Of a DNA stretch of 49,737 bases, positions 1 to 11,950 are shown piece by piece (within the stretch, counting starts at the first letter, position 1; the number at the start of each line of letters is the position of its first letter). The position numbers and the translations under genes are program-made. The stretch comes from Phoronis australis (taxonomy: Eukaryota > Phoronida > Phoronidae): contig NMRA01000514.1 in NCBI GenBank assembly GCA_002633005.1, positions 262,281 through 312,017 of the forward strand, given 5' to 3'. Below the pieces are notes generated by a model that was not told the origin of the DNA, searched no databases, and saw nothing but the letters and a program-made list of their open reading frames with translations.

Positions 1-324
1 CGAGCCTCATTTGCATATATAAGTGACATCTGTTGGTTCAAAAAAGAGGATCATGCCCGAGTACATGCCTGGGAAGAGGCATCTTTTTAAGGGTAAAACA
101 AGTCATGTTCAAAGCATCCTAGTGCCATTAATATGCAGTCTTTGGGGACCAAAGTGGTGTCATTTTATAGCTGAAGAGTTAAGCTTTCGAACACAATGCT
201 TGGATTCCTGACGACTTTAACATTTACTTTTGAAATCACTTTTGAATATCCGTTAATATGCGCTAAAACAGTTGTCCCTTCCTGGTTATCTCTTTCTGGT
301 AATACTTTATAGCGCAGGGGTTGA

Positions 325-994
325 AGATACGTACACTACACGGGTTAACGTACACTACACTTCAATGATTTGTCAGGTAAATAAAAATTCCTTAGAATAT
401 ACTGAGAGTTTGGTCATTTACCAAATATATTCAGAGAGAACAAATAAAAAGTACAGCATACACGTGCATTTCTGTCTGCCATTCTTTGAAAACAGGCACA
501 TGTTAAAATATAGGGGTAGTTGCACTACATAAAAGCTAACATTTTACTCAAAACAAATGTATTTGTAAGTAAAACGCTTTAACCTAGCATTTTAATTGAG
601 GAACCTGTCTGTGACAAGTGTTGCTTACTTACCGTGTAATGTTTAATTTGCTTCATGTTATTTGTTCACATCGGGGTACGTACACTACATGTCAATGACA
701 TGTCAGGTTTGTAACGAAATACTGAGAATCTATTGAGAGATAGCTGATTTACTATGTCAATTCAAAGAGGAAAAATAAAAAGCACACATATCTGCCATAC
801 TTTGAAAATCAAAATAATGGGGTATGCACGCTACGCAAATGCAAAAAAATCACTCAAAACAAATGTATTCGCAACAAACACCCATTCAACCTAACATTTG
901 AAGGAAGGACACTGTCTTTGACCAATGCTGCTCACTTACCAAGTGATATTTTAATTTCATGACATTTGTAAACATTGGGGTACGTACACTACAT
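325..994. repeat. Degenerate tandem repeat, about 300-330 bp units
   Basis: The stretch from about 345 to 690 resembles the next stretch from about 690 to 994: both run CAATGA..TGTCAGGT, then an ACTGAGA.T block, then GAAAAxAxAAGxAC, then ACTTTGAAAA..., then ACTCAAAACAAATGTATT, and end in GGGGTACGTACACTACAT. Identity between units is moderate by eye. Part of a larger dispersed repeat, see 690-1560. Confidence 0.65.
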
Positions 995-1560
995 CACTTT
1001 TTCTGCATCACATGGTAACACAATGCTGTGTGGCCATTTATTTAACTTTGGTGATAATAAGCACCATGTTGTTATTTAAAAGGCAATAATTTTATTTGCA
1101 ATGACCATTTGTGTTACTGAATTCCACATGGGGGTACGTACACTACATTCTTTTAGCTTTTTGGCCCATTTTCAGCATAAGCAGAACCCAGTCGATATCA
1201 AAACCTTTGGTTTGTTCAGATATTGAATAATTTGCTGTGTTGCCTAGGCTAAGATATTCTACAGTTCATTTTAGTACACAGTGTGTCTTTAACCTTCTTT
1301 TCAGTAGGTGAGGGTTAAAAAACAAAATTCATAAATTGCGTAACGAGTACCTGTTTTATGATGAACCCTACCATTCCTCAATGATTAATCACTACTTCAT
1401 CTAAGTGAATATGAAAGTGACTCAAATTGTTCCAAGCCGTATCAAAGCAATTGCTGTCGACTGTTAAAAATTGTGATTTTTAAAATGGCCACTCGTAACG
1501 CAAAAATGCATGAATTTCATAGACCTAAACATGCATACATTTCTCAAATATTGTCCGATA
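690..1560 (+). repeat. Dispersed repeat, copy 1 (inverted partner at 33150-34080)
   Basis: Read forward, this matches the reverse complement of 33150-34080 along nearly its whole length. Shared landmarks include TTCTGCATCACATGGTA, ATAAGCACCAT.TTGTTATTT, CTGTTTTATGATGAACCC and TTTTAAAATGGCCACTCGTAA. Similarity drops near 1560 where the right copy continues differently. No ORF spans both copies, so it is most likely an old non-coding mobile element or duplicated segment. Confidence 0.8.
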
Positions 1561-4114
1561 TTTTTATTTCCACAGCTATACAACTCTTTGCATGAGACTC
1601 GGTTGGCATTTGGTGAGTGTCCAACAATTTTATTTTTTGACGGTAACACAGTTTCGAATATGGGTATTGATAGTGATTTACCCGAATGCATACATGCAAG
1701 CCTAGTACATGTAGGTGGCTTAGCACTTCATCTAGACCGGGGTCGAGTGCCTGGCATCGAGTGCCCTAGAATGAAAGCAGTTAGCTTGTTATTGATAAAA
1801 TTTGATAGGAACCGAGTCCTTTATCGTAACCCCACTTGTGTGCTTGGTCGAAGTGCGATTCCTTGAAATGTGTCGAACAAAGTGTGGTTCCCGACTGAAT
1901 CGCATGTTCCAAAATGACATTCCACACTCTCGTGCGGACGATAAACCGATGTCATTTCTGTGAAACTTTCACGTATTTTGGAAATATGAACATTGAGGGA
2001 CGTTCTCATTCAAGTTGCAGTTACTACAGCCTCCACTAACACACCTTTTAATATCTACAAACATAGTTCTCTGCCAACTTTCCTCCAAACTCAGTTTCAC
2101 ACTGGTGAAAACTACAATGACTGACTGTCTTCCAGCCACTACATACATTTACATGTACATGTACAACAACAATCATAGAAAAAATACGAAAATGTTTTGC
2201 TCGTTTCCTAGCAACAGCTATAATAAAGGCTACTAAAACCCTTCAGATGTATTAATAAAAATGTTTTGAGACACAGGGTCTTGGTTGAAGCTTATTATGG
2301 ACAGTGAAATAATGAAATTTAATCTATATTGCCTGCAGAAGGTGGTGACCATGACACTCTGCACCAACCTATACTTTGAATTTTTTGTACCACAAAGATA
2401 ATAAGACCTCGACACCAGAAAGAAAAGTAAGAGCGATATTTTTACTATTCATGTAAAGTTGTCTTACTACACATACTGATATGCAACCCAGTTTTAATTG
2501 ATTAGCAACAGGGACATCAGCACTCTTTTAAAGAAAAATGTAGTCTACCAGTCTTAGACCCGATGTGAGGTGGTCTGTCACCATCGAAGGAAAATGAAAT
2601 AGGTCAACTCCAATGAATTGAAGGTGAAAAGAGCCACGTTTCTGTTGCTAATTAGAGTCGTGGAAACTAAAGTAAAGTAGACATGTTGCTCAAAGTGTAT
2701 AACCTAAGAGTGATTTGTTTCACTGAATTCCAACCAAAAGGGATTTTTCGGATGCCGGTGTCTTTTTTAACGTTACATCATTTATTCATATCACTTCCGA
2801 CGACGCGGCATCTCTACACCTCTGCACAATTTCCAAGGGAAACACCGGTGCTTTTATTTAGTTAGCCCAAATCTCCAATATTCTTAATCGAGGTGCAATT
2901 TCTTGCTTGCTCCTGCACCTACCAAACCTCAAGACATCAAGGTACTGTTTCATTATCTTTGGCAATACACACAGTTCCTCTTTCATAAAAAAGTTTGCTA
3001 ATTGCACGTCACCCGTTTCCGTATATGTACATTCAAATGCTTAGACCTGTCCGTATGCACAGCAATACGTTCGTGAAAGACAAAATTGCTCAAACATTTT
3101 AGATGTTCATGTACTAGCAACTGCCGTCTATCGTAAAGTCGTTTGTGTTTCACGATTTTAAAATTAAAGTCTAAAATTTTCCAGCATTTCTGGACAGTAC
3201 ACAGATACATGTAGCTATTTTTCAATCCAGATGAAAGTCTGAATTACCGGATTTATTGAACTGATTTGAATGTTTCAAATAACAATCTTCGATTCTCCAA
3301 TCAAGCGTACATGTATTTTCGATGCATCAAAATAAGTTCCCTACCATTTTCCCTAGTTGTCGTTTTATTGCTCAGGCACGTTCGTGCAACTTCCAGGCTG
3401 CCGAACAACGCGTTCAAAGCACTTGTGGCTACTTCAGTTACAGCAAATTTAGTTTTTGGTTCTATAAATAAACCCTAAAAACACAAAATGGATAATTTTA
3501 TGTCGAGTCCACGTAAATAAAGAAACGGTGGTATTTTTACTAATGTTAGCCCACCTACTTCACTTGTGTATAAGTGCCGGCGAAACGTGGTTATGCCCTG
3601 ACAAGGACATATTGAAAACACATTTTTTCACACAAGTATAACACACACGGTGTGTATAGGGGTATTGAAACATTGCAGGGTTCATTTCTTCACCAAAGAT
3701 GTCGAAGTGCTCAAACGAACGAAACCTTGTGAATGCAGTTGGTGGTCGACCTTAGTGCTCCAGATACTGTATAAAGGTTTGCGTTTAAAAGTCACATATT
3801 GAGTGATGCAAATTGTTTTCAACACCGTGTGCTAAAGTTGTGGTCTCAACATCTGTAATGTTAACAAGGGACTTTGTGAGAATTGTTGAAGCTAAATGTA
3901 CACGTACAACTCAATGTGCGTTCGATAGTGAAAACACTGAGAATCGGGATGTGCACGTGCAGAGTGGCACTCTAAAGAACTCTCGTGACAATATTAAGAG
4001 ACTTAGGCTGTAACTGTGTATTGACACGAAATAACAGTCTCAAAGATATTTACTGCTCAATGAATGTGACGAAAACAGTGTTTGATAGTTTTGAATGGAG
4101 ATTTCACCGTGCTC
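1561..4114. other. No gene recognised
   Basis: About 2.5 kb of AT-rich sequence with short chance ORFs on both strands. A 37-nt plus-strand stretch at 1576-1612 has good splice-like ends (tttatttccacag and gtgagt) but is too short to support. A terminal exon of the ankyrin gene could lie here, but no ankyrin-like or clearly coding segment was found on the minus strand. Confidence 0.5.
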
Positions 4115-5143
4115 ACAACGAAAACACAATTCACACAAGGCATTAAAAATATGATGCTAGTTTTCAACCACATTGCCGAAGAAACTGATTGAATTATAAT
4201 ACAACATGTAACCACTAAGACGGTTGTCATTATATCAGGTCATTCACTTGAGGTTATAAAGTGTAACACGAATAAATATTTTAATAGCAAACATTACTCA
4301 AAAGGCGATTGCTTGTTTCACATATTTACAAAAGGAGTTTTACAACTTCCACCTTCTCCACAGAATACATTCATTGCAAATAAGATGGGAAGTCTTATGT
4401 TCAAGAGCTCAAAATCTCACAATTTGAAACCCCCAAACTGCACTTCTCACTGTATTGTTGAAGTTCCAGCAAACTCGTCAAAATCACTACAATTCATTTT
4501 CCGTTTAAACATATAATAAATGTTTAGAATTATGACTTTGTCTCATCCTTTTCGAAAATAAGAAATCTTTTGTTCATTCGTTTAGGTTTTTGTGTTTTGT
4601 ATAGTGCACACGCTGTTTTTGACGCGCTGCGTCTTGAATAATGTCGTGGTACCCGAAATAACACTGTCGTGTGAGGGGTGAACCAAACCAATGAGCTATA
4701 GCTCATTGACCAAACTTATTGGGTGGGTCCGGACTATAGTGTTTACGTAATCTTTACTTTTGTGGTGAAGATTCACAGGACCAAGCATTGTGATTTAGTC
4801 TTGTCACATTTATCCCATTGTCAACCGTCGCATCAACATTATTGAGACGAAAATTTACAACACGTACTGTGTAGTACTTGATTATAATCAAACGATTTCA
4901 ATTTCTAAAAAGACTATGAGATTCGACACTTTTACATGGGCAGCGCAGCACTGAAAATAAGTTGGGGCAAGAGGGCCCCAGACCCCGGTGGTGCACCGCA
5001 AATAGACAATGGGTGGCGCAACTTTGAAAAAGTGGGAGCTACAACACCTCAGCCACCCATGGTGCGGCGCCCGTGAGAGAAGTTGTGAATGGGAATAGCC
5101 ATTGAAAAGGAATATATGAATATTTAGATAACCAAACATTCCA
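4115..5143. repeat. 1-kb direct repeat, left copy
   Basis: Starts ACAACGAAAACACAATTC and ends near AACATTCCA; it matches 6976-7973 in the same orientation at high identity (mostly single-base differences). The copies differ mainly by about 26-31 extra bases here around 4685-4715, containing a perfect palindrome. Minus-strand ORFs in the right part of each copy are open but change frame between copies, so they are not coding. Confidence 0.9.
4689..4708. repeat. Perfect 20-bp palindrome
   Basis: CAATGAGCTATAGCTCATTG is its own reverse complement. It is present in the left copy of the 1-kb repeat and missing from the right copy, where the flanks join as GAACCAAACTCATTGGG. Confidence 0.95.
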
Positions 5144-5531
5144 TGCCGCCTGTTGGTTTGATCGCAAAAACAAGGAACTCTTTCATGTACTCTGTCAGGG
5201 TACATGTATATCGGATAGGTATATGCGTACACTCTAGATTATACAGGTCCATATCGATAACTTGTGATCGATAGCTTTGGCTTGCAGATAAATCTCAAGT
5301 CAAGTCAGGATTTATCTGATACCGAGATGATATACCGAATTGGACCGAGTTTGCTATTACCGCACCATATTGTGATAGGACGCAAATTTGTGCGTAAACA
5401 CGATTGAGACGGAACAAGTTCAAACCATGTCGACACCTGCTTGAGAAGTAGAGTGAGTTGCACTCCATCAGTAACACTGGAGAAAGACTGTGGTAACATA
5501 CTTAAGAATTTGATTGGCACACTTATCTTAC

Positions 5532-5630
5532 CGTATTGGGAGCTGTGGCATCGGCACCCTTTTTTAGAAGGAGTTCAATAACATCTAGCTTGCCACGCTT
5601 AGACGCGAAGTGCAGGGGCGTGTCGCCTTT
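5532..5630 (-). CDS. Ankyrin repeat exon R13
   Basis: A 99-nt phase-0 exon with a strong acceptor (cttgttgtag|AAA) and donor (ACG|gtaagat). It begins KGDTPLHFASKRGKLDVIEL and continues LLKKGADATAPNT. It is a textbook repeat (TPLHFAS, LDVIELLL, GAD) and differs from the array members in sequence and introns, so, like R1, it looks like part of the ancestral gene flanking the expanded block. It lies between two ~1-kb direct repeats (4115-5143 and 6976-7973). The good donor predicts at least one more exon to the left. Confidence 0.88.
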
Positions 5631-6975
5631 CTACAACAAGCATTAAAACGACTGACAAACCATAAATATAATTACACTATTTCCCTGTGTTTGGTGAACA
5701 ACTCGTGTAAATGAAAACAAGGTTGACCTGATTAAAGTCAAAATGTCAAAGAATATTATCAAATCTAAAATTGAGTTCAACATGAAGCAGATATGATATC
5801 AAACATTATATGATTATTTCCATACACATTGTAAAAGCAAAAGGGAAATGTTTTAGAAGATTGTAACAACATTTTTGAAATGTCGTGCTCAAGATTGATA
5901 GGAAATAAAGTATGATCATATTATGGGAACCATGGTTTTATTATCAACGCACCTTTCCTTCTTTCCTAAACCTTAATAACGATATGTTATATATGACTCA
6001 AATAATGAAAGCTAACGGTGAAAAATCGAATTCAGCAGTTCCCTGAATGACACCCTATATGTACATTAACAGGGTTGATGTCCACAGTTCTTAGACATTC
6101 TTGATAATACGGAAAATGGTCAACATGCAAAACCCAAAAAACAAGCGTTGTGCAAGGCGAGCCAAACAGACGCGGTACAGGATGGAAGTATCAAGACACT
6201 AACACTTTTAAAACAGGGTTATGTAATACAATCACGTGACTCGTGTTCATGTCGCGGACGTTTGTTTGGAAACTTTCGGTTCGGTGTACAGTAACATAGG
6301 CGTCAATCCTTAGAACCTGAAGCACCACCAGGGACATTTTTTTTCTATTGTGTGCCAAACGAAAACCACATAGTTATCCATAGGCGTTCTGTTGACACCT
6401 GATGGACCGTCGGTTGACCAGACTGATGCTGCCATGCGTTTACAATATCGATTGTTGTCGCGTCAGAACGTTGGTTTGCATCTTAACAATACATGTACCT
6501 GAATCAAATATCAAGCGAAGATCGGTCTATACCCCGCCAACTGAATTCGGTCAACTTTTTGTCGCAGTGAGAATAGCCATCAGAAATCAATCTCTTGCGT
6601 TTCAGTAATACTTAATATGCACTCAGATTTCAACTGACATTTATTCGACCACCTGAGCATACACTGTATGCAGTATATTTATTGAATACATTGCAATGAA
6701 CATTACTCCTAAAGAGGAACAATCAGAACGAACATGTTTAAGACCAGAAACATGTAAAGCATTGCAGATCAGTGGAATGCGACGAGTAACCAGGCACATG
6801 CTTCTATATCTGCTGTTTGGAAATACGGACATTTTCAAACTGAGGTGGGTCACATATACACGCATGCCTGGAGTTACATTTGCTAGCGCGGGTAGATATC
6901 TTGTGTATAAGTAGATGTGTTTTTTTGTGTTTCGTAACCATTTAACTCAACGCAAGGTTGTAAATACGATGAGAT
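5631..6975. other. No gene recognised
   Basis: Intron sequence upstream of ankyrin exon R13. Only short ORFs without coding character were seen. Confidence 0.5.
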
Positions 6976-7973
6976 ACAACGAAAACACAATTCACACAAG
7001 GCATTAAAAATATGATGCTAGTTTTCAACCACATTGCCGAAGAAACTGATTGAATTATAATACAACATGTAACCAATAAGACGGTTGTCATTATATCAGG
7101 TTATTCACTTGAGGTTATAAAGTGTAACACGAATAAATATTTTAATAGCAAACATTACTCAAAAGGCGATTGCCTGTTTCACATATTTACCAAAGGAGTT
7201 TTACAACTTCCACCTTCTCCACAGAATACATTCATTGCAAATATGATGGGAAGTCTTATGTTCAAGAGCTCAAAATCTCACAATTTGAAACCCCCAAACT
7301 GCACTTCTTACTGTATTGTTGAAGTTCCAGCAAACTCGCCAAAATCACTACGATTCATTTTCCGTTTAAACATATAATAAATGTTTTGAATTATGACTTT
7401 GTCTCATCCTTTTCGAAAATAAGAAATCTTTTGTTCATTCGTTTAGGTTTTTGTGTTTTGTATAGTGCACACGCTGTTTTTGACGCGCTGCGTCTTGAAT
7501 AATGTCGTGGTACCCGAAATAAGATTGTCGTGTGAGGGGTGAACCAAACTCATTGGGTGGGTCCAGACTATAGCGTTTACGTAATATTTACTTTTGTGGT
7601 GAAGATCCGCAAGACCACGCATTGTGATTTAGTCTTGTCACTTTCATCCCGTTGTCAACCGTCACATCAACATTTTTGAGACGAAAATTCACAACTCGTA
7701 CAGTGTAGTACTTGATTATGATCAAACGAGTTCAATTTCTAAAAAGACGATGAGATTCGACACTTTCCCATGGGCGGCGCAGTACTGAAAAACGTGGGGG
7801 CAAATGGGCCCCAGACCCCTGTGGTGCACCGCAAATAGACCATGGGGGCGCAACTTTGAAAAAGTGGGTGCAACAGCACACCAGCCACCCTTGATGCGGG
7901 GCCCGTGAGATTTTGTGAATGGGAATAGCCATTGAAAAGGAATATAGGAATATTTTGATAATCAAACATTCCA
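6976..7973. repeat. 1-kb direct repeat, right copy
   Basis: Direct partner of 4115-5143. Together they enclose 1.8 kb that includes ankyrin exon R13. Flanking sequences on both sides are unrelated between the copies, so the ends near ACAACG and AACATTCCA are probably the true element or duplication ends. Confidence 0.9.
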
Positions 7974-8956
7974 AATTATAGTTAATAACCAAAAAGAACG
8001 AGTCTGGTTGACCCTGATGATGACATCTATTTTGTGTGAGAATCAGTTTGTATTTCAGCATGAAAGGTTTGCACTTAACCAATTTGCCACCAGGTGAGTG
8101 TTTCTACTCAAAAACACGTTCAATACATTAGGCCTATGTCTACCTGCAAGCCCTCGTGGCATTAAATTTGAAACACAGTTGGTGTACACATGTGACTACC
8201 TTTGTTGTAAAAAAGGGAAAATTTGCTAGAATAATGAATTCCTAAAAGCTTTCTCAACAATCAAATTTTAAAGACGCTGAACTGTTATATTTGTTCTTTC
8301 AGTGGACAAATTTGTCATGGGTCTATACTGTTCACATCTACGTCACACAGAGAGGTATTGAAATGTGACAAACGTTTCCATTCCGGTCAACGTCATGATA
8401 ACCCGTTTATTACGCAGTCCACATCTGATATTTTCCCAACAACTTTTACCGTCAGACATATTTAGTCTTTGAATAATTGTTTCGAGGGATGTCGATAATT
8501 TTGTCATCGGGTAAATGATTACTTCCCACAATAAAAACTAGCAAACTTATGCCCTGTGTAGGGGCGTGTTTCCATTATGCAGTAAGAGAACAAAAATGAA
8601 GTAATTTCGGTCAGCAATACACATAGCGACTCGGGTGGATCAACAGTGCGTTACGTTTTATATTTCCAGTTCAAAACTTCACCATCAGTTGCATAATTAT
8701 GAAGTGGTTGACTCAACAGAGCGCGACTACATGTACACAGACTTATTATAAACTGGAGCGAGATCTCTTCAATGCCGGTCTGATTTGATATTGTCACGTG
8801 ATTGAAACGGTGACTAAATATCACAACTCGGTGTTATATATTACAAAAGAGAGACATTCATTTCGTGTAGTTAGCGCTATGGAAATGCAAGTAAAAACCA
8901 ACCCATTGTACAACTCCAGTTTTTAATTGTTTAAAGTCGCGTGCACGTCACGTCAC
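7974..8956. other. No gene recognised
   Basis: Intron sequence between the right copy of the 1-kb repeat and the ankyrin cassette array. AT-rich, with short chance ORFs only. Confidence 0.5.
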
Positions 8957-9118
8957 GCGCGGTAGAATGCAACCAGAAATGTCAACGTTTACGACAAAAT
9001 CATATATTGGTGATTAATTGATTTAAACATCGAATAATTCAGCCTAGCCACGCGTTGAACGTTCATCTGTGTTGTATAACCACTCGTTCAACCAAACGAC
9101 CAGCTTGTCATTAATTAC

Positions 9119-9217
9119 CTTATCACGGACATTCACGTTGGCCCCGTGTTGGATGAGACACTGTACGACGGCTGTATGACCCCACTCTGCTGCCCTGTGC
9201 AGCGGTGTCTGACCATC
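9119..9217 (-). CDS. Ankyrin repeat exon R12, acceptor site lost
   Basis: The exon body is a good ankyrin repeat (DGQTPLHRAAEWGHTAVVQC, ending LIQHGANVNVRDK) with donor AAG|gtaatt. The acceptor that is acatag|GAT in its sister R3 reads acatat|GAT here, so the AG is gone. The next AG is nine bases into the exon (GGTCAG|ACACCG). Using it would remove exactly three codons (D, G, Q) and keep the frame. The intron between this exon and R11 has therefore lost both canonical ends. I keep the entry as coding because the body is open and closely resembles R3. Confidence 0.73.
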
Positions 9218-9550
9218 ATATGTAATATATAATGGAGATGTGTGAATGGACGATGAGCAAATTAACATCCACTGGGGAATGTGAACTTGCAAAGTGACAT
9301 AAATGAATCATTACTGACCCCTCTAAGACGCTATAATACTTGTAATGATGTCATAGTTTTAGAACAAACAACATAGCGTGTTCAGTGTTTCCAGTCTTTG
9401 AATGCACAAGCATGTAAAGCAGACGACATTTGACATTATTTAGCGACATTAAATTGTCAACATCAACGTCAACAAAATGTTATTTATAGTTTCAATACTC
9501 TTTTGTTTAAACAACTAGTTCAACCAAACAACCTGTGTGTCATTACTTTC

Positions 9551-9649
9551 CTCATCACCTACATCTACACTGGCCTTGTTGGCCAACAGCACCCCCACAG
9601 TCTGTGTATGACCACCCTCTGCTGCCACGTACAGCGGTGTCCGGTCCAA
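9551..9649 (-). CDS. Ankyrin repeat exon R11, donor site lost
   Basis: The 99-nt exon body is intact (LDRTPLYVAAEGGHTQTVGV, ending LLANKASVDVGDE) and the acceptor is good (acatag|TTG). The donor, however, reads GAG|gaaagt instead of the gtaagt of sister cassettes: the T of GT is A (plus-strand positions 9549-9550 are tc). Reading through meets an in-frame TAG after 12 further codons. An R-to-G change three codons from the end creates TAG|gtgatg, a possible weak alternative donor, but using it would shift the frame. The exon may be skipped or act as a poison exon. A base-calling error is not excluded. Confidence 0.75.
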
Positions 9650-10024
9650 CTATGTAATATATAATGGAGATGTGTGAAAGGACGATCAACTTAAAGAGCA
9701 AATCAACATACACGGGGGAATGTGAACTTGTAAAGTGACTTAAATAAAACATTACTGACCCCTCTAAGACGCTACAATAATTGTGGTGGTTTTTACTGTT
9801 TTTTTAGAACGCTGCTACAATAATTGTAATGATTTTATAGGTTTAAAAAACACTACGAAGCTGGAAAATCTTTGACGGTTCTCCTACTGAAAGCAGACGA
9901 CACTTCATTTGACATTGTTTAGCGACATTAGATTGTGAAAAATATCAACAAAACGTTCCTTTATAGTTTCAATATTCTTTTGTTTAAACAACTTCAACCA
10001 AACAACCTGTGTGTCACTACTTAC

Positions 10025-10123
10025 CTTATCACGTACATCTACACTGGCCTCGTTGGCCAACAGCGCCCCCACAGTCTGTGTATGACCACCCTCTGCTGCC
10101 ACGTACAGCGGTGTCCGGTCCAA
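10025..10123 (-). CDS. Ankyrin repeat exon R10
   Basis: A 99-nt phase-0 exon (acceptor acatag|TTG, donor AAG|gtaagt). It begins LDRTPLYVAAEGGHTQTVGA and ends LLANEASVDVRDK. It is nearly identical to R11, 474 bp away, including the introns (for example 9660-9960 against 10134-10434). Both splice sites are intact here. If R11 and R12 are skipped (see those entries), R10 would splice in frame to R13. Confidence 0.87.
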
Positions 10124-10499
10124 CTATGTAATACATAATGGAGATGTGTGAAAGGACGATCAACTTAAAGAGCAAATCAACATACACGGGGGAATGTGAA
10201 CTTGTAAAGTGACTTAAATAAAACATTACTGACCCCTCTAAGACGCTACAATAATTGTGGTGGTTTTTACTGTTTTTTTTAGAACGCTGCTACAATAATT
10301 GTAATGATTTTATAGGTTTAAAAAACACTACGAAGCTGGAAAATCTTTGACGGTTCTCCTACTGAAAGCAGACGACACTTCATTTGACATTGTTTAGCGA
10401 CATTAGATTGTGAAAAATATCAACAAAACGTTCCTTTATACTTTCAATATTCTTTTGTTTAAACAACTTCAACCAAACAACCTGTGTGTCACTACTTAC

Positions 10500-10598
10500 C
10501 ATATCACGTACATCTACACTGGCCTTGTTGGCCAACAACACCTCCACTGTGTCTGTATCACCACGCTCTGCTGCCACGTACAGCGGTGTCCGGCCAAA
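10500..10598 (-). CDS. Ankyrin repeat exon R9
   Basis: A 99-nt phase-0 exon (acceptor acatag|TTT, donor ATG|gtaagt). It begins FGRTPLYVAAERGDTDTVEV and ends LLANKASVDVRDM. Its first-helix loop RGDTDTVEV is shared only with R7; the other TPLY copies have GGHTQ. Two loop variants therefore alternate along the array, in the part of the repeat that usually contacts partners. Confidence 0.87.
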
Positions 10599-10987
10599 CT
10601 ATGTAATATATAATGGAGATGTGTGAATGGACGATCAACGCTCAGAGCAATAAAACATACACGGGGCAAAGTGAACTTGTAAAGTGACACAAATTAAACA
10701 TCACTGAATCCTCTAAGACGCTAAGATACTCGTGATGAATTTTACAGATGACTTTAAAACGTTGCTACAATACATGTAACGGTTTCATAGTTTTAGAACA
10801 CACAACGGAACCTGTTCAGCGATTCCCGTCTTTTAGGACTCTTCTGCGGAAAGCAGACGATACTTAAATTGACGTTGTTTAAAAATATGAAATTGTGAAA
10901 AATATCAACCACATGTCATTCAAAGTTTTTTACAATCCTCTGTGTAAACAACAACTTCAACCAAACAACCTGTGTGTCACTACTTAC

Positions 10988-11086
10988 CTCACCACGTACA
11001 TCTACACTGGCCTCGTTGGCCAACAGCGCCCCCACAGTCTGTGTATGACCACCCTCTGCTGCCACGTACAGCGGTGTCTGGCCCAA
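10988..11086 (-). CDS. Ankyrin repeat exon R8 (duplicate of R6)
   Basis: A 99-nt phase-0 exon (acceptor acatag|TTG, donor GAG|gtgagg/gtaagt-type: ...GGTGAG|gtaagt). The protein begins LGQTPLYVAAEGGHTQTVGA and ends LLANEASVDVRGE, identical to R6. It belongs to the R8+R9 pair, of which R6+R7 is a second near-identical copy. Confidence 0.87.
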
Positions 11087-11456
11087 CTATGTAATACATA
11101 ATGGAGATGTGTGAATGGACGATCAACGTAAAGAGCAAATCAACATACACGGGGGAATGTGAACTTGTAAAGTGACTTGAATAAAACATTACTGACCCCT
11201 CTAAGACGCTACAATAATTGTGGTGGTTTTTACATTTTTTTAAACGCTGCTACAATACTTGTAATGATATAGTTTTAAAAAACACTACGAAGCTGGAAAA
11301 TCTTTGGCGGCTCTCCTACTGAAAGCAGACGACACTTCATTTGACATTGTTTAGCGACATTAGATTGTGAAAAATATCAACAAAATGCTCCTTTATAGTT
11401 TCAATATTCTTTTGTTTAAACAACTTCAACCAAACAACCTGTGTGCCACTACTTAC

Positions 11457-11555
11457 CTTATCACGTATATCTACACTGGCCTTGTTGGCCAACAACACCT
11501 CCACTGTGTCTGTATCACCACGCTCTGCTGCCACGTACAGTGGTGTCTGGCCAAA
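11457..11555 (-). CDS. Ankyrin repeat exon R7
   Basis: A 99-nt phase-0 exon (acceptor acatgtag|TTT, donor AAG|gtaagt). It begins FGQTPLYVAAERGDTDTVEV and ends LLANKASVDIRDK. It is the partner of R9, differing at a few positions (Q/R at residue 3, I/V and K/M near the end). Its acceptor region carries a 6-bp insertion (CATGTA) relative to other cassettes, directly upstream of the AG, which leaves the AG itself intact. Confidence 0.87.
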
Positions 11556-11950
11556 CTACATGTATGTAATATATAATGGAGATGTGTGAATGGACGATCA
11601 ACGCTCAGAGCAATAAAACATACACGGGGCAAAGTGAACTTGTAAAGTGACACAAATTAAACATCACTGAATCCTCTAAGACGCTAAGATACTCGTGATG
11701 AATTTTACAGATGACTTTAAAACGTTGCTACAATACATGTAACGGTTTCATAGTTTTAGAACACACAACGGAACCTGTTCAGCGATTCCCGTCTTTTAGG
11801 ACTCTTCTGCGGAAAGCAGACGATACTTAAATTGACGTTGTTTAAAAATATGAAATTGTGAAAAATATCAACCACATGTCATTCAAAGTTTTTTACAATC
11901 CTCTGTGTAAACAACAACTTCAACCAAACAACCTGTGTGTCACTACTTAC

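Noticed and set aside
1576-1612. 37-nt plus-strand micro-exon with good splice-like ends
   Set aside because: Too short and with no neighbouring exon to confirm a frame.
4888-5232. 114-codon minus-strand ORF with a similar ORF at 7732-8082 (shared VYLRCTTGVWGP)
   Set aside because: It lies in the 1-kb direct repeat. The two copies shift frame relative to each other and end differently, so the likeness comes from duplicated DNA, not protein conservation.
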